The translations under genes were made by a program, and so were the position numbers. A stretch of 64,000 nucleotides of DNA from positions 39,213,082 through 39,277,081 of the forward strand of contig OX344751.2 in assembly GCA_947034885.2 (NCBI GenBank). The letters are read 5' to 3'. This DNA comes from Thuidium tamariscinum (Eukaryota; Streptophyta; Bryopsida; Hypnales; Thuidiaceae). The notes beneath the pieces are model-generated. The model ran no database searches, was not told where the DNA came from, and was given only the letters and a program-made list of their open reading frames with translations. This document shows, piece after piece, positions 12,440-22,766 of this stretch (the stretch's first letter is position 1; the number at the start of each line of letters is the position of its first letter).

Positions 12440-14115
12440 GTTGAGAATTGAGAAACGTGTGATGAATTGCAGTCAGTCGGTCAGTCAGCCAGCCTGCAAA
12501 AGTCCCTTCCCTCCCGTCTTTTCCCTCCCTTCCAGTTCCCACCCTTCCTTCCCTTCCTTCCCATCGTCACCCTCCCTCGCTCCCTCGCTTCTCCTTCGTT
12601 CCCTCTCATACTCGCAAAACTCGAACTTCGGGCAATCTTCACGCACCATTCAAAACTATTGATCTCATTCAATTAACTGTCTAAACTCTATCTCTGTAAG
12701 CTTAATATACTAACCGTCCAATTCCAACTATTCTCAGTCTGACTGACTCATTCTTCTGGGGTGCTGTGCGTGCATGTCCTAGACAGCCGTAGTTTGCAAG
12801 GGAGCGAAGCTGGTTGCTGTCCTTACCTTAAGATAACTTAGCGCGTGGCGGTGACGCGGGGGTATTTTCTACATGAAGTTTGCAACTAATTTATGTGTTT
12901 ATTACCTCAAAAGCAACAACTGAAAGTTGTCGCCGCTACTTGGAGCTCGGTGTCAGTGGGTAGTCTTGGAGACTGAGCTTGCGTACCTCCAGTAGGTTCC
13001 ACTTACATGTTCTACTCCACACATGTGTGCATGCGCGCACTTAGCTTTTAGGCTACAGTGGCATTTTTGCTGGCAGGGGAGGTAACTTAATTAGTGTGCT
13101 TGCGACGTCACTCCCCGCTAGACTGTCAATCTTCCACTTGCGCTTGCTAGGAGCGCCTTGCAAGTATCTTAGCTTTTAGTGATTCCTTGGCCTTTCTTCT
13201 GGCACCAATTAATTGATATATCTTGCTTATCGGTAGTCGCAGAGTGTGCTTTGCTGCACAGGAGATGGCTGTAAGTGACCAGGCTGCAGGGTGTTGACGG
13301 AATGGCCATTGCTGCAGTTGACGACGAGTTTTTTTACAACTTTGGTGTTAATGTGACCTGGGTGCCCCAGATTATGGACCCTAGCTCTGTTTTTTCGAGA
13401 TGGTGGATTGCTGCCAAGCATCTGTACTACGTGTCTTGCTTATTGACCCTGTAGCGCAAATTCTAAGATGGTGGATTGTTGCCAAGGCTATATCTGTAAG
13501 TATTTCGCCTATGGACTCGGTCTCTAGCTCTCTCTGAGATGGTGGATTGTATCAGTGCCAAGCTTCTGTACGTGTTTTGCTGCATGTTTTGTTCGGCGCG
13601 CGGCTCGGACGTCTTGAAGAGATATATGGCTCCTGCGGCTCGGCGTGCTGGAGCTTCACTGTAGGTGAGTCGATCGCTTCCTGTACCTTTAGAAAATTCA
13701 TGCCTGGTTTGACTACATTCTGAGCATTTCTAGCAGAGGTGCAATTTCATGGCCATGGAGACCTACACCGCGGAGTCGGTGCCGTAATTTGAAAAAAAAT
13801 CGATCATTGCCTGGTCTAGCTGATTAATTAGAGAGGAAGTTCTAGCACATTACTGCAATGTTTTCAATATTAGCGATGGAGTTTAAGTTTTGGCGTGCAG
13901 ATTGCAACTGCGAATGACGCCTCCCCAGCTTCATTGTGAGGACGAAGCACGTTAGGATACTATCACAGTACTCGCCGCCTTCCAGCCGAAGGAGAACTCC
14001 TGATCGAGAGAATTCAAATGGTGGTGCGCACGAGAATGATGATTCAACTGGACCGGAGAGGAGACGACGCGCTTCCGTCACGCCCCTGATCATCCAAGTG
14101 TGCATCTGCGAGGGA
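12440..14115 (+). promoter_or_regulatory. Long GC-balanced leader/promoter of the GT47 gene
   Basis: From about 12440 the composition shifts to gene-like. A pyrimidine-rich block (12495-12605, repeated CCTTCCC and CCCTC) is followed by mixed sequence up to the GT47 start. The open frame continues 60 codons upstream of the chosen ATG without a further ATG, so that part is treated as leader. 5'-UTR introns are possible but were not resolved. The region contains a three-unit ~70-bp tandem repeat. Confidence 0.4.
13377..13584 (+). repeat. Three-unit ~70-bp tandem repeat in the GT47 leader
   Basis: GATGGTGGATTG occurs at 13399, 13468 and 13538, spaced 69 and 70 bp apart. Each is followed by TGCCAAG and then ATCTGTA or TTCTGTA, and the spacers share GACCCT/GACTCG and TAGCTCT. 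The units are diverged, so this is an old tandem duplication. It lies ~500-700 bp upstream of the GT47 start codon. Confidence 0.65.
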
Positions 14116-16706
14116 ATGAAGAAACCATCCCCCCCGCGCGACTCAAGGATTCGCAAGCCCACCATAGCCCTAACGATGGCACTTCTTCACCTGCGCACGG
14201 GAACGCGCACCCTCTTCGTGCTCGCCACCTCATGCCTGGCCATCCTCTCCACGGTCCGCTACTGCCACTTCACCAATTCCACCGACGGCATTGCGCCCAG
14301 CATCCACGAATCTCTCCAACACCTAGTGACAGCGCACCCGACCACCCAACCACCCGTCTTCTCCAACGCCGCCACCAACCATCCCAACTCGGAGAAACGT
14401 CTCCACACGACGACGACAACAATGCTCTCACAGACACCAACTTGCAAGGACAGATACGTGTACATCCATTCCGTTCCACGGGAGTTCAACGATCAGTTAT
14501 TGGACGAATGCCACACTCTCCAAGACTGGAGCGACATGTGCGCGGCGCTCACGAACTCCGGTCTCGGCCCCGCCATGCGCGTCGACGCCGACACTCTCGA
14601 TCTCTTCACCCGAACTGGGTGGTACGAAACCAACCAATTCGCCCTCGACGTCATTTTCCACAACAGGATGAAACAGTACGACTGCTTGACGACGGAAGCC
14701 AGCTCCGCGTCCGCAATTTACATCCCCTTCTACGCAGGACTCGAAGCTTCTCGAACGCTCTGGAAGGCAAATCTGACGATCCGCGACGCGACGCCGTTAC
14801 GATTCGCAAGCTGGCTCTACTCGCAACGCGTTTGGAAACGCCACAGCGGCCACGACCATTTCATGATCGGGGGACGCATCACGTGGGACTTTCGTCGCAA
14901 GGGTACCACCTGGGGGAACGTCTTACTCACTCTCCCAGTAATGCAAAACGTCACCACCTTGGTAATTGAATCCAGCACCTGGGAGTTCAACGACATCGGC
15001 ATCCCATACCCAACGTACTTCCACCCATCCTCCCAATTAGAAATCACTCTCTGGCAAACGAAAGCTCGCAATTTTCACCGTCCAATACTGTTTTCATTCG
15101 CTGGAGGATCCCGTAACGAGATGCCGCATCTGATCCGTGGTCAGATTATAACCCAGTGCCGAGATTCTTCCTTGTGTAAGCTTTTGAGCTGTGATCGAGG
15201 CGCATGCCAGTCGCCTCAACCCGTGATGCGGCTGTTTGAGCAGTCGGTGTTTTGTTTGCAACCCCAGGGAGACTCGGCGACCAGGAGGTCGATCTTTGAT
15301 TCCATGCTTGCGGGGTGCATTCCTGTGTTCTTTCATGAAGACTCGTTCAAAGGGTATAATTGGCATTTTCCGGAGGATCAATCGGTATATTCTGTATTGA
15401 TTGAGGAAGAGGGGGTGAGGAATGGGGGAGTGAGGATTGAGGAGGTGTTGAGTGGAATTTCGGAGATAGAGAGAAGAAATCTACGAGAGAGGGTGGTGGA
15501 GATGATTCCCAGCTTGGTGTATGCGGATCCGAGGGTGAGGGGGTCGCAGCATGCCGAGGACGCGTTCGCCATAGCCATGAAGGTACAACGACTTTCTCAG
15601 TTACTTTTTCATTTCAGCGTCCGAGTGTCTGTTGTGGCATGCAGAGAATGGTGATGACGAATGCCACTCTTGCGCTACGTTACCCTGCCTAATGTTGTTG
15701 TGAATCTTGGTCACATTGTCATGAGGATTCTAACCTTCTGATAAATATGGTAGTCGGAAAATACCGTATGAATAAATTGTGAATTAATTTCTGGAGATTT
15801 TCTCATCAAAGTTGAGAAAATCTTCAGAAATTCATGACGTATTCATGGTTGGGTTTTAGTCTTCAGCTGTGAACGGAGTCAAGACGAACATCTTCAAATT
15901 CTTCTTGAGATTGACGTGAATTAAGAGTCTGTTCATCTCAGGTTTCACGTTAATGCACACGTTAATGCACATTGTGAATTATCCGAAGAATACGTGTTCC
16001 GTTTGCGTGTGACATTAATGCACATTGTGAGTGATCTTAAGACTTTCTATTCCTTTTCTCGTGTGACATTAATGCATATTGTGAGTGATCTTAAGACTAC
16101 GAATCCCCTTTTCGAGTGAGGCTCTAGAAGTTCCTACCTACTGCAGTGTTACAAAACATTGGACATCATAAATAATCATTACACCTTGCGAGTTACACGT
16201 ACTCAGCGATATGGCTAATTTACACCTATTTTAGACCTTTTCACAACAATGGGGAACCTTCCTTGTTGTCAATGGTAACCTCGTAATAGTTTCTCGTTCG
16301 CAACCATCGATCAGAGGAACAGAATGACATTAATCTTATCAACACATTCCGAGAGTAATAGATTTCTTGCCATGTCTCTTGTATGTCCTCTTTTTCCCTT
16401 ACTTCCTGCATTACTGTCGATAAATATCGCTTCATTGTTTCTTCACTGTCATGGACAGCAATTCAAAGCAAAGAAGGAATTGTAACAATGGACCTGTTAA
16501 TATTTCTGGAATTCCGTTCTTTGCTTTCCTCTACTTCCAAGTTTTCCCCTATTTCCAAGTTTTCCTTTTCCTCTCATTCTTGTACTTTCTGGTGACTGAG
16601 TGTCTTCTGAAACTTTTTGACGAGATTTTGTGTCCTGTCGTTGCAGGGAGTGTTTCAGCGAATCTTGGAGAAGAAAGGGCAGTTGAAACTGAAACAGAAG
16701 TACTGA
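14116..16706 (+). CDS. MUR3-clade exostosin family GT47 glycosyltransferase, 2 exons
   Basis: Exons 14116-15582 and 16647-16706 (intron 1,064 bp, phase 0) give 508 residues. Family role: Golgi type II membrane enzymes adding galactose or galacturonic acid to xyloglucan side chains. The sequence shows a short basic N-terminus, one hydrophobic segment (about residues 32-47, LFVLATSCLAILSTV) as signal anchor, a Ser/Thr/Pro-rich stem, and then the exostosin domain. That domain opens with DRYVYIHSVPREFN and includes ASAIYIPFYAGLEASR, HDHFMIGGRITWDFR and ILFSFAGG. The most diagnostic block is SVFCLQPQGDSATRRSIFD followed by AGCIPVFFH. The small second exon (GVFQRILEKKGQLK) supplies the usual C-terminal helix; without it the frame would run into an unrelated tail. 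The acceptor substrate cannot be told from sequence alone. Confidence 0.9.
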
Positions 16707-17621
16707 GTTGCAGTGGGAGATTAGTGAAAAAAAGGATGGTCCATCTATGGCAGAGAATAATAAGAAAAAAAAAACACTGAAAGCATGTCTTCAGGAGCCT
16801 TCTGTCAGGTGGGGTGTGAGGAGGAAACATGTGTATACTAGCTTGTACCTTAGAATTTACTTTCAATTGATCTCATGGTCAACAATGCCTATGGCCACCT
16901 CGCCTCATATGCAGCTCCTGCACAAAGGAATTTTCTTGGCCTCGTGATCTTGCGAAAGGAAATTCCAGTCTTTCTGTCGATTGAGTGTAAGGTACTGTAC
17001 ACACAGGATCAAGTAAACTGGAATTTTTTTTTCCATCTGAGTTAAGAATATTGCCCATTATGCCCAATGCAGTACCAAGAAATTTTTTTAATTGGCAGCA
17101 GCTGTACAAAACAGCTTGTGCATCGAGGTACAATTATTGTAACACCAGTACTTTGTCAATGGTTTGGACATTTGAACCCACCTGTAGCTATATTTCACAT
17201 GGTCCACCTGGGTAATATTCACATTCTTGTGATGCATTCAAGCGTGTCACATGTAAAGCTATGTCCAGGCTTGACATGTTACTCTCCTGACTCCCCTAAT
17301 CAAGGCTATCAGCCTCGAATTCAAATCCAAATCTGCTGTTGCCCCTGCCCCTGAACTCATGAGAACCAATGGAACACTGCAGTTGTTTGGCAGTCTGTGG
17401 CAAGGGGCTTTGCCATGTCCTGAAGAGACCCATTACAGTACTGAGCTCTTCCAGGATGAGACATTCCAAGTTCAAAAAATGGATGAAGGAAAACACTTCA
17501 GTTCCCAAGCACACCACACAAAGATGCATACTTTCATCAGATGATTTTTACTGAAGATTCTTGGGTTGTTTCTTTGACATTTGCTTGAGAGTCATCATTG
17601 TGATAAATCAGTGTATATCGT
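16707..17621. other. GT47 3' flank, no further gene seen
   Basis: Moderately AT-rich sequence, probably 3' UTR plus intergenic DNA. Several short open frames exist on both strands but none has a recognisable domain or splice-supported extension. Confidence 0.5.
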
Positions 17622-18119
17622 AAGGTAAACCACCCCATTATGGAATAAATGGGGGCAAGCTCATTTGTAGTTATGGTGTATATTGAAAATCTGAAATTTA
17701 CATCACCATTACAATTTTACCCACAATGGGCTTGCTCCCATTTATTTGTAACAGGGGTAGTTTACCTTTCTTGTAAACTTGTAATCCTGGTGGTGTACAC
17801 TCAAAATCTGAAATTTACATCACCATTACAATTTTGCCCACAATGGGCTTGCTCCCATTTATTTGTAACAAGGGTAGTTTACCTTTCTTGTAAACTTGTA
17901 ATCCTGGTGGTGTATACTCAAAATCTGAAATGTACATCATCATTACAATTTTGCCCACAATGGACTTGCTCCCATTTATTCTGTAACGGAGATAGTTTAC
18001 CTTACTTGTAAACTTATAATCCTGGTGCTGTACACTCAAAATCTGAAATGTATATCACCATTACAATTTTACCCACAATGGGCTTGCTCCCATTTATTCC
18101 GTAACGGGGGTAGTTTACC
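17622..18119. mobile_element. ~498-bp inverted-repeat element carrying 117-bp tandem repeats
   Basis: The left end (17622-17657, GGTAAACCACCCCATTATGG then AATAAATGGGGGCAAG) is the imperfect reverse complement of the right end (about 18083-18119, CTTGCTCCCATTTATTCC then GTAACGGGGGTAGTTTACC). The body is a ladder of four units of 117, 117 and 118 bp spacing, measured from GCTCCCATTTAT at 17734, 17851, 17968 and 18086. Each unit repeats the right-end sequence. This is best read as a MITE-like element whose right terminus has been tandemly amplified. No transposase and no clear target duplication were seen. Confidence 0.65.
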
Positions 18120-18139
18120 TTCCATGTAAACTTGCAATC

Positions 18140-18690
18140 CAGGACAAGTTGAAATTGAAGGGCTGGGTTTTGAATGCAGCAACAGCCAGAAGAGTCGAAC
18201 GACATCCGACATGGCAATGGGTTCTAACGGAACTTAGCTTGGCAGCTGCTGCAGATGGATGGTGCTGCTTTGAAATCCTGCAGTGGGGTTATGACAATGC
18301 TGTCTCCCTGTCCATTTTCACACTTTAATTCCCTGACATCATGCAAGTGTGATGCACATCACCTGGACCACATGTTTTCAAACGGCATAAGTTAAGCTTA
18401 CTGAACTTGAATGTCACTCACTCTGCCTGGCTCTCCCAAACTTCTGCTCTGCGTCTGTTCCATGTATTATGTCCACTTGCTTGGAACAAAAAACATGAAA
18501 ACAAAAGAGGAGCTGGTCAGTCAGTGCGGGGGAAATTTCACAGCCCAACTCTCAAGTGCGTACCTACGTCAACCCTGGAAGTCAATGTGGCTCCCCATGA
18601 CTAAGGTACGGTGGAAGCACCCAAAACCGTGCAAATAAGGAATTCAGCATAGTTAGAGGTAGCTTTTTCTAAAAATGATATTTTGTTCTA
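18140..18690. other. Intergenic DNA between two mobile elements
   Basis: Balanced composition and short open frames only. No domain, RNA gene or repeat was recognised here. Confidence 0.4.
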
Positions 18691-19022
18691 GTAGGGGAGG
18701 AGGTCCAGAAACCGACCATCTAAGGGCTGGAACAGAATTTTGGGCAGGTCAAACATCTTGAAATATTTTTCAGAGAATTTTCCTTGAAAGACAGCTTGAA
18801 TAGGCATCTAACCCAAGTTGTTTCATATTTTTTTGGAGCTCTCTAGAATTAGTTATCAAATTTTGAAGTTGAAAGAGCATAGGACTCTAAAATGGTGCCC
18901 TAGCTAAAATGTACACTATCAGTACACTGTTGAAGGCTATGAAAATGCAACATGTACAAGTATTGTACATTTAAGATAGGACACCATTTTAGAACCTGCT
19001 CCATTCAAGAGCCTCCTCCTAT
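18691..19022. mobile_element. MITE family M2, copy 1
   Basis: Ends are GGGGAGGAGGTCC on the left and, inverted, GAGCCTCCTCCTATA on the right. The body (AAACCGACCATCTAAGGGCTGG, split here as AAACCGACC and ATCTAAGGGCTGG, then GACAGCTTGAATAGGCATCTA and TTTTTGGAGCTC) matches copies at 21594-21898 (opposite orientation), 54029-54347 and, weakly, 34568-35181 and 59600-59811. It is non-coding. Confidence 0.6.
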
Positions 19023-19606
19023 ATTAGCAAGTGAAAATCATGAATATTCAAAAGAAAAATTAGATTTTTTGGATGTTGTATGAGTAATTTCTTTGATTTT
19101 TCAAAGTGTTGGCTCCCTAGACCACTGAAACTGTGCAATAGGCACATCCAAAACTAAACCTTGCTGAAATTAGGAGTAAACCAATTAGATATTTATATAT
19201 ATCCTTGAAATGCATTAGCCAATTAGTATCAAGCATGTGGCGAGAACATTAAGGGAATTCTACTGACGCAATTGGATGAGTCTACAGTCCATTGCAAAGG
19301 ACACGTTTGGGAATGGGTGTTTTTCCCTTAGTTATCAAAATACTTTGGTTATTCAATCAACAATTGTGTTCTTTTTTTCTATAGTGAACAATGAAGTCAT
19401 CCATGCGATCTTTTTAGATGTGCAATGTTCTTACTAGGGTGAACTTGGAAGGCCAAGCTAGTCACCATGGAAATCATCTTTAGAACCATGTGAATGATAT
19501 GCTACAAAAAAGCCAAGAGCCCTCATTGGAGGTCAAACTACTATTGTATAAGACATTCCCTTTTCACACAAATTTCAATAATTAAAATTTGCACTTTTGT
19601 CTTATA
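19023..19606. other. AT-rich intergenic DNA
   Basis: No gene, RNA or terminal repeat recognised between the M2 and M1 elements. Confidence 0.4.
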
Positions 19607-19905
19607 CATAAGAAGTTTTCTTCCATAGTTGAGAGACTGCGAGTTCCTGGACTGTGGAAACTCGCTGCAGTAGCTGATCTACAGTGATCTGATGTGGCAT
19701 AGAGATTGCCACATCAGATAATAATATTTTATTAAATTAAAATTATTATTATTATTATTATTATTTTATTTTTTTCATTTTTTCATTTTTAAATATTTTT
19801 TAAATATTTTTTAAATATTTTTTTATTCTGATCAGCAGGGCTGGTTCACAGAAATGGGGAACGAGGCTGAAACAGTCTCCCAACACCCCCGAAAAAACTC
19901 TTATG
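19607..19905 (-). mobile_element. MITE family M1, copy A (inverted)
   Basis: Outer arms CATAAGAAGTTTTC and GAAAAAACTCTTATG are imperfectly complementary. The inner part holds GACTGCGAGTTCC and CTGATGTGGCA, the reverse of the GGGAACTCGCAGTC and TGACGTGGCA blocks in copies B-D, so this copy is inverted. The centre is expanded by an (ATT)n microsatellite (about 19742-19765) and TTTTTAAATA repeats. Confidence 0.6.
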
Positions 19906-20313
19906 GCAAAAAGATTCTTTGTCATTTATCAAACACTTAGTATCCACAATACTTAGTGTCTAGCTACAACAACATTATATGAGGTCAAATTATGAGTACC
20001 CATGAAGTGTAAAAATACCAATACTCAAAAAAAGACCATGATTGTTCAAAGAACACATTGTTAGTAGAGGAAGTCATTAGAAGTAAGGTATATACATTCA
20101 CAATTCCCTTTGCCAAAAGTGTAGGTATGTGAAACATACACTTGGACCAAGAAGTGTCACTTTTTCATAGATATTGAATAGACAATATAATTAATCATAA
20201 ATTGGATGGAATGCCAAACTAGAAGCTGGAATTTGGAAAAAAACCTAGGACCAAACTCCTTGGAGCACCAAACTTGAGGTCCAAAGAAGTTTGGTACTGT
20301 GTTTGTTTTCTAC

Positions 20314-20622
20314 TCATTAGATGAAATTTGAGGGCATTACAGGGCCGTTTGGGGTTTGTTCCCGAAACGGCTCCCAATGCCGCTAATTGTTGTCAGGTCA
20401 ACTTTTATCCAAATTTTTTGTAAAAAAAATTTAAAATTAAAAAATAAATAAATTTGGGTCCTGAAATATGAAAATAAGTCCAAAAAGAAAATTTTGAATT
20501 TTTTTTTAATATTACGTGGCAGGGTCCTAACCACGTAGGATTCGAGTTCACAAGGCAGAAAACTGTGTTCCCGCAGTCCGGGAACCCGCAGTCTCCTAAT
20601 GCCCTCAAATTTCATCTAATGA
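20314..20622 (+). mobile_element. MITE family M1, copy B
   Basis: This copy has perfect 26-bp terminal inverted repeats (20314-20339 starting TCATTAGATGAAATTTGAGG, and 20597-20622). Inside the left arm is CAGGGCCGTTTGGGG, then GTTCCCGAAACGG. Near the right end is ACGTGGCAGGG, then GTTCCCGCAGTCCGGGAACC. GGGCCGTTTGG-type ends are common in plant PIF/Harbinger-like MITEs, but that class is only suggested. It has no coding capacity. Confidence 0.75.
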
Positions 20623-21593
20623 TTTTGAGTTATACCTCCCTTAGACACTCCTGTTTCAAACCCGGGTTTCCTTTATAATTAACTCTAATATGTATACAAT
20701 TTGAAAATGAAAGTCTATTAGAGCTTAGTGTTAGATTCAACTATAGGGTGATTGTATGAAACACTTGTACTATTCTGTGTCACGCAATATGTGTTGATAT
20801 ATTTTTTTAGCCATAACTTTTGCATTTTGGCTCTAAATGACTCAATATTTATAGAAAAGGTACTCATGACTATAAAATACTTTGCCAAATTTTTTCATAA
20901 CACTACAAGAGAATGGGGTCTTTTAAGTAGTGTCCTTGACATCATATCTTTTAAGTAATGTCTTTTAATGCGTCTTTTAAGTAAAATTTGGTGGTTACCT
21001 TTGTCTTAAAGTTTATACATTAGTCAAATTTAAAAATTTTAAAAAAAATTCTAATTTTAAGGTAATCATGAAAAAATCATAAAAACGCAACAAAATCAAT
21101 AGGTGTTTCTTGCAATCACCCTACATCTAAAAACAATTTGAAGATTTGCTATGAACAATACCTCAAAGAATTAATTCAATGACCAACATAGTAGATTTTG
21201 AATTTTGGATCATGTCTTGTTAAGTGATGTCTTGTTAACCTTTCAATGACTGTGGTTGATTTGGAAGGTAAGAACAATTTCTATATACGATTCTTGAAAA
21301 GTCCCATTTGGTGACCACTCTATGGATGTAATTCTAAATCAAATTTTATAAATTAGTTCTATGAGGTAAGTATTTGAACCAAGCAAAAAATGAAAGTGAT
21401 CCAACAATTTACATCCTTGTAATTAATCTTCAAAGATTGATGTGATGTAAACAACCTTTGGCACTGGTGCTAAATACGGTTTGCCACAATTGGGCATAAA
21501 TTTCGCTAAATGCTCCAGAAATCAATCCTAAACCTTCCAAATAGTTCTTCCATATATATAAGTAGTCATCTTTTACATTCATTATAAGGGAGG
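20623..21593. other. AT-rich intergenic DNA, no gene seen
   Basis: Low-complexity AT-rich sequence with the phrase TCTTTTAAGTA repeated three times near 20920-20980. No coding or RNA signature was seen. Confidence 0.45.
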
Positions 21594-21898
21594 AGGCTCC
21601 AAAACCACTCACCTTCTGAAATGTATATTTCTGGTACATGATGCTTTTTGATCTTTACAGTAATGTACAAACACTGAACATTTGAGGGGGTGGGCGGTTT
21701 TGGAGCCCTATGCCATATTGACTTTAGAAATTCATAACTAACTCTACAGAGCTCCAAAAAATATGAAACAACTTAGGTTAAATGCCTATTCAAGCTGTCT
21801 TTCAAGAAAAATTCATTGGAAAATACTTCAAGATGTTTGACTTGCCTAAAATTTTGTTCTAGCCCTTAGATGGTCAGTTTATGGACCTCCTCCTTTAT
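21594..21898 (-). mobile_element. MITE family M2, copy 2
   Basis: Ends ATAAGGGAGGAGGCTCC (left) and GGACCTCCTCCTTTAT (right) are inverted repeats. The body is the reverse complement of copy 1 (GAGCTCCAAAAAATATGAAA, CTATTCAAGCTGTCTTTCA, CCCTTAGATGGTC). Confidence 0.65.
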
Positions 21899-22766
21899 AT
21901 ATTTCTTCAATATTTCACATGTAAAGGGCTAGGCAATCTAAATTTAGATAAGTGTAACTAATGCATTTTTGCACACATTTCCTTGAAATTGGCTTTCTTA
22001 GAAGCATTCAAAGACACTCTAAATGCATTGTCCTCTGGGTTTTTGAAATGAAATGTTCCATGAATAATAACAAACAAAAAGTTCAAAAATCAACCAAAAA
22101 CTAGTTGACCAATCAATAAAGGGTAGCGCGAATACATAGAGATGTATTCAAATTAGTTTTTCTATTGAGTTTGCAATTTCTAAATCCTTGGAATTGCTAC
22201 TTGGACTTGTTGGATCCTTACATGGAATATAATTGAATTTCACTTGAGTGGATTTGTACACAAAAGGCCTCAAATGAGCTTTAAAAAAAATCCAAATATT
22301 AGTAATAGGATTATTGAATCTAACAAAAACATGATACAACAATTTATAGTTTCAATAATTCATAGTGCAAAGGGATCACTTTTGCTTGAAGCACACGAAA
22401 TGTAATTCAAATACATAATTGTATAGTTTTCACACTAAAAGCACGCTATTGAAACCTTACTAACGTAGCAAACATAAAATATAGTATAGATACACATACA
22501 GCTCACAAACATCCTATTCCTTCATATTAGTGCATCAAAACTAGCTGCATGATGCAATATGTTGATGTAGACTTTTACATTTGTAACAAGGTTGCACTAC
22601 CTGTATTGCAACAATTTTGAAGATTTAAGGTTTTGGGTTTTCCTAATGAAGTTGTCAAGACAACGTGAACATTGAAAACCTGAGTATCTACGCAACTGGA
22701 ACGGGAGGTAACTTGTCTCAATTTCCTTCGACATCTGTCTTCGCAACTTGGAAGTATGCATTATAA
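21899..22766. other. AT-rich intergenic DNA downstream of the dioxygenase gene
   Basis: The part nearest 22766 is presumably 3' UTR of the minus-strand dioxygenase. The rest shows no gene-like signal. Confidence 0.4.

Noticed and set aside
14100..14969. Long plus-strand open frame (289 codons) overlapping the GT47 gene
   Set aside because: It is a shadow frame of the GC-rich GT47 exon, Arg/His/Pro-rich, with no domain.
15583..15654. Reading the GT47 protein straight through to a stop at 15652
   Set aside because: The read-through tail is unlike the family. Splicing at GTACAACG (15583) to 16647 restores the usual C-terminal helix in phase.
17649..18138. Repeated open frames at 17649-18011 (plus) and on the minus strand, suggesting a repeat protein
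   Set aside because: They are only translations of the 117-bp DNA tandem repeat.
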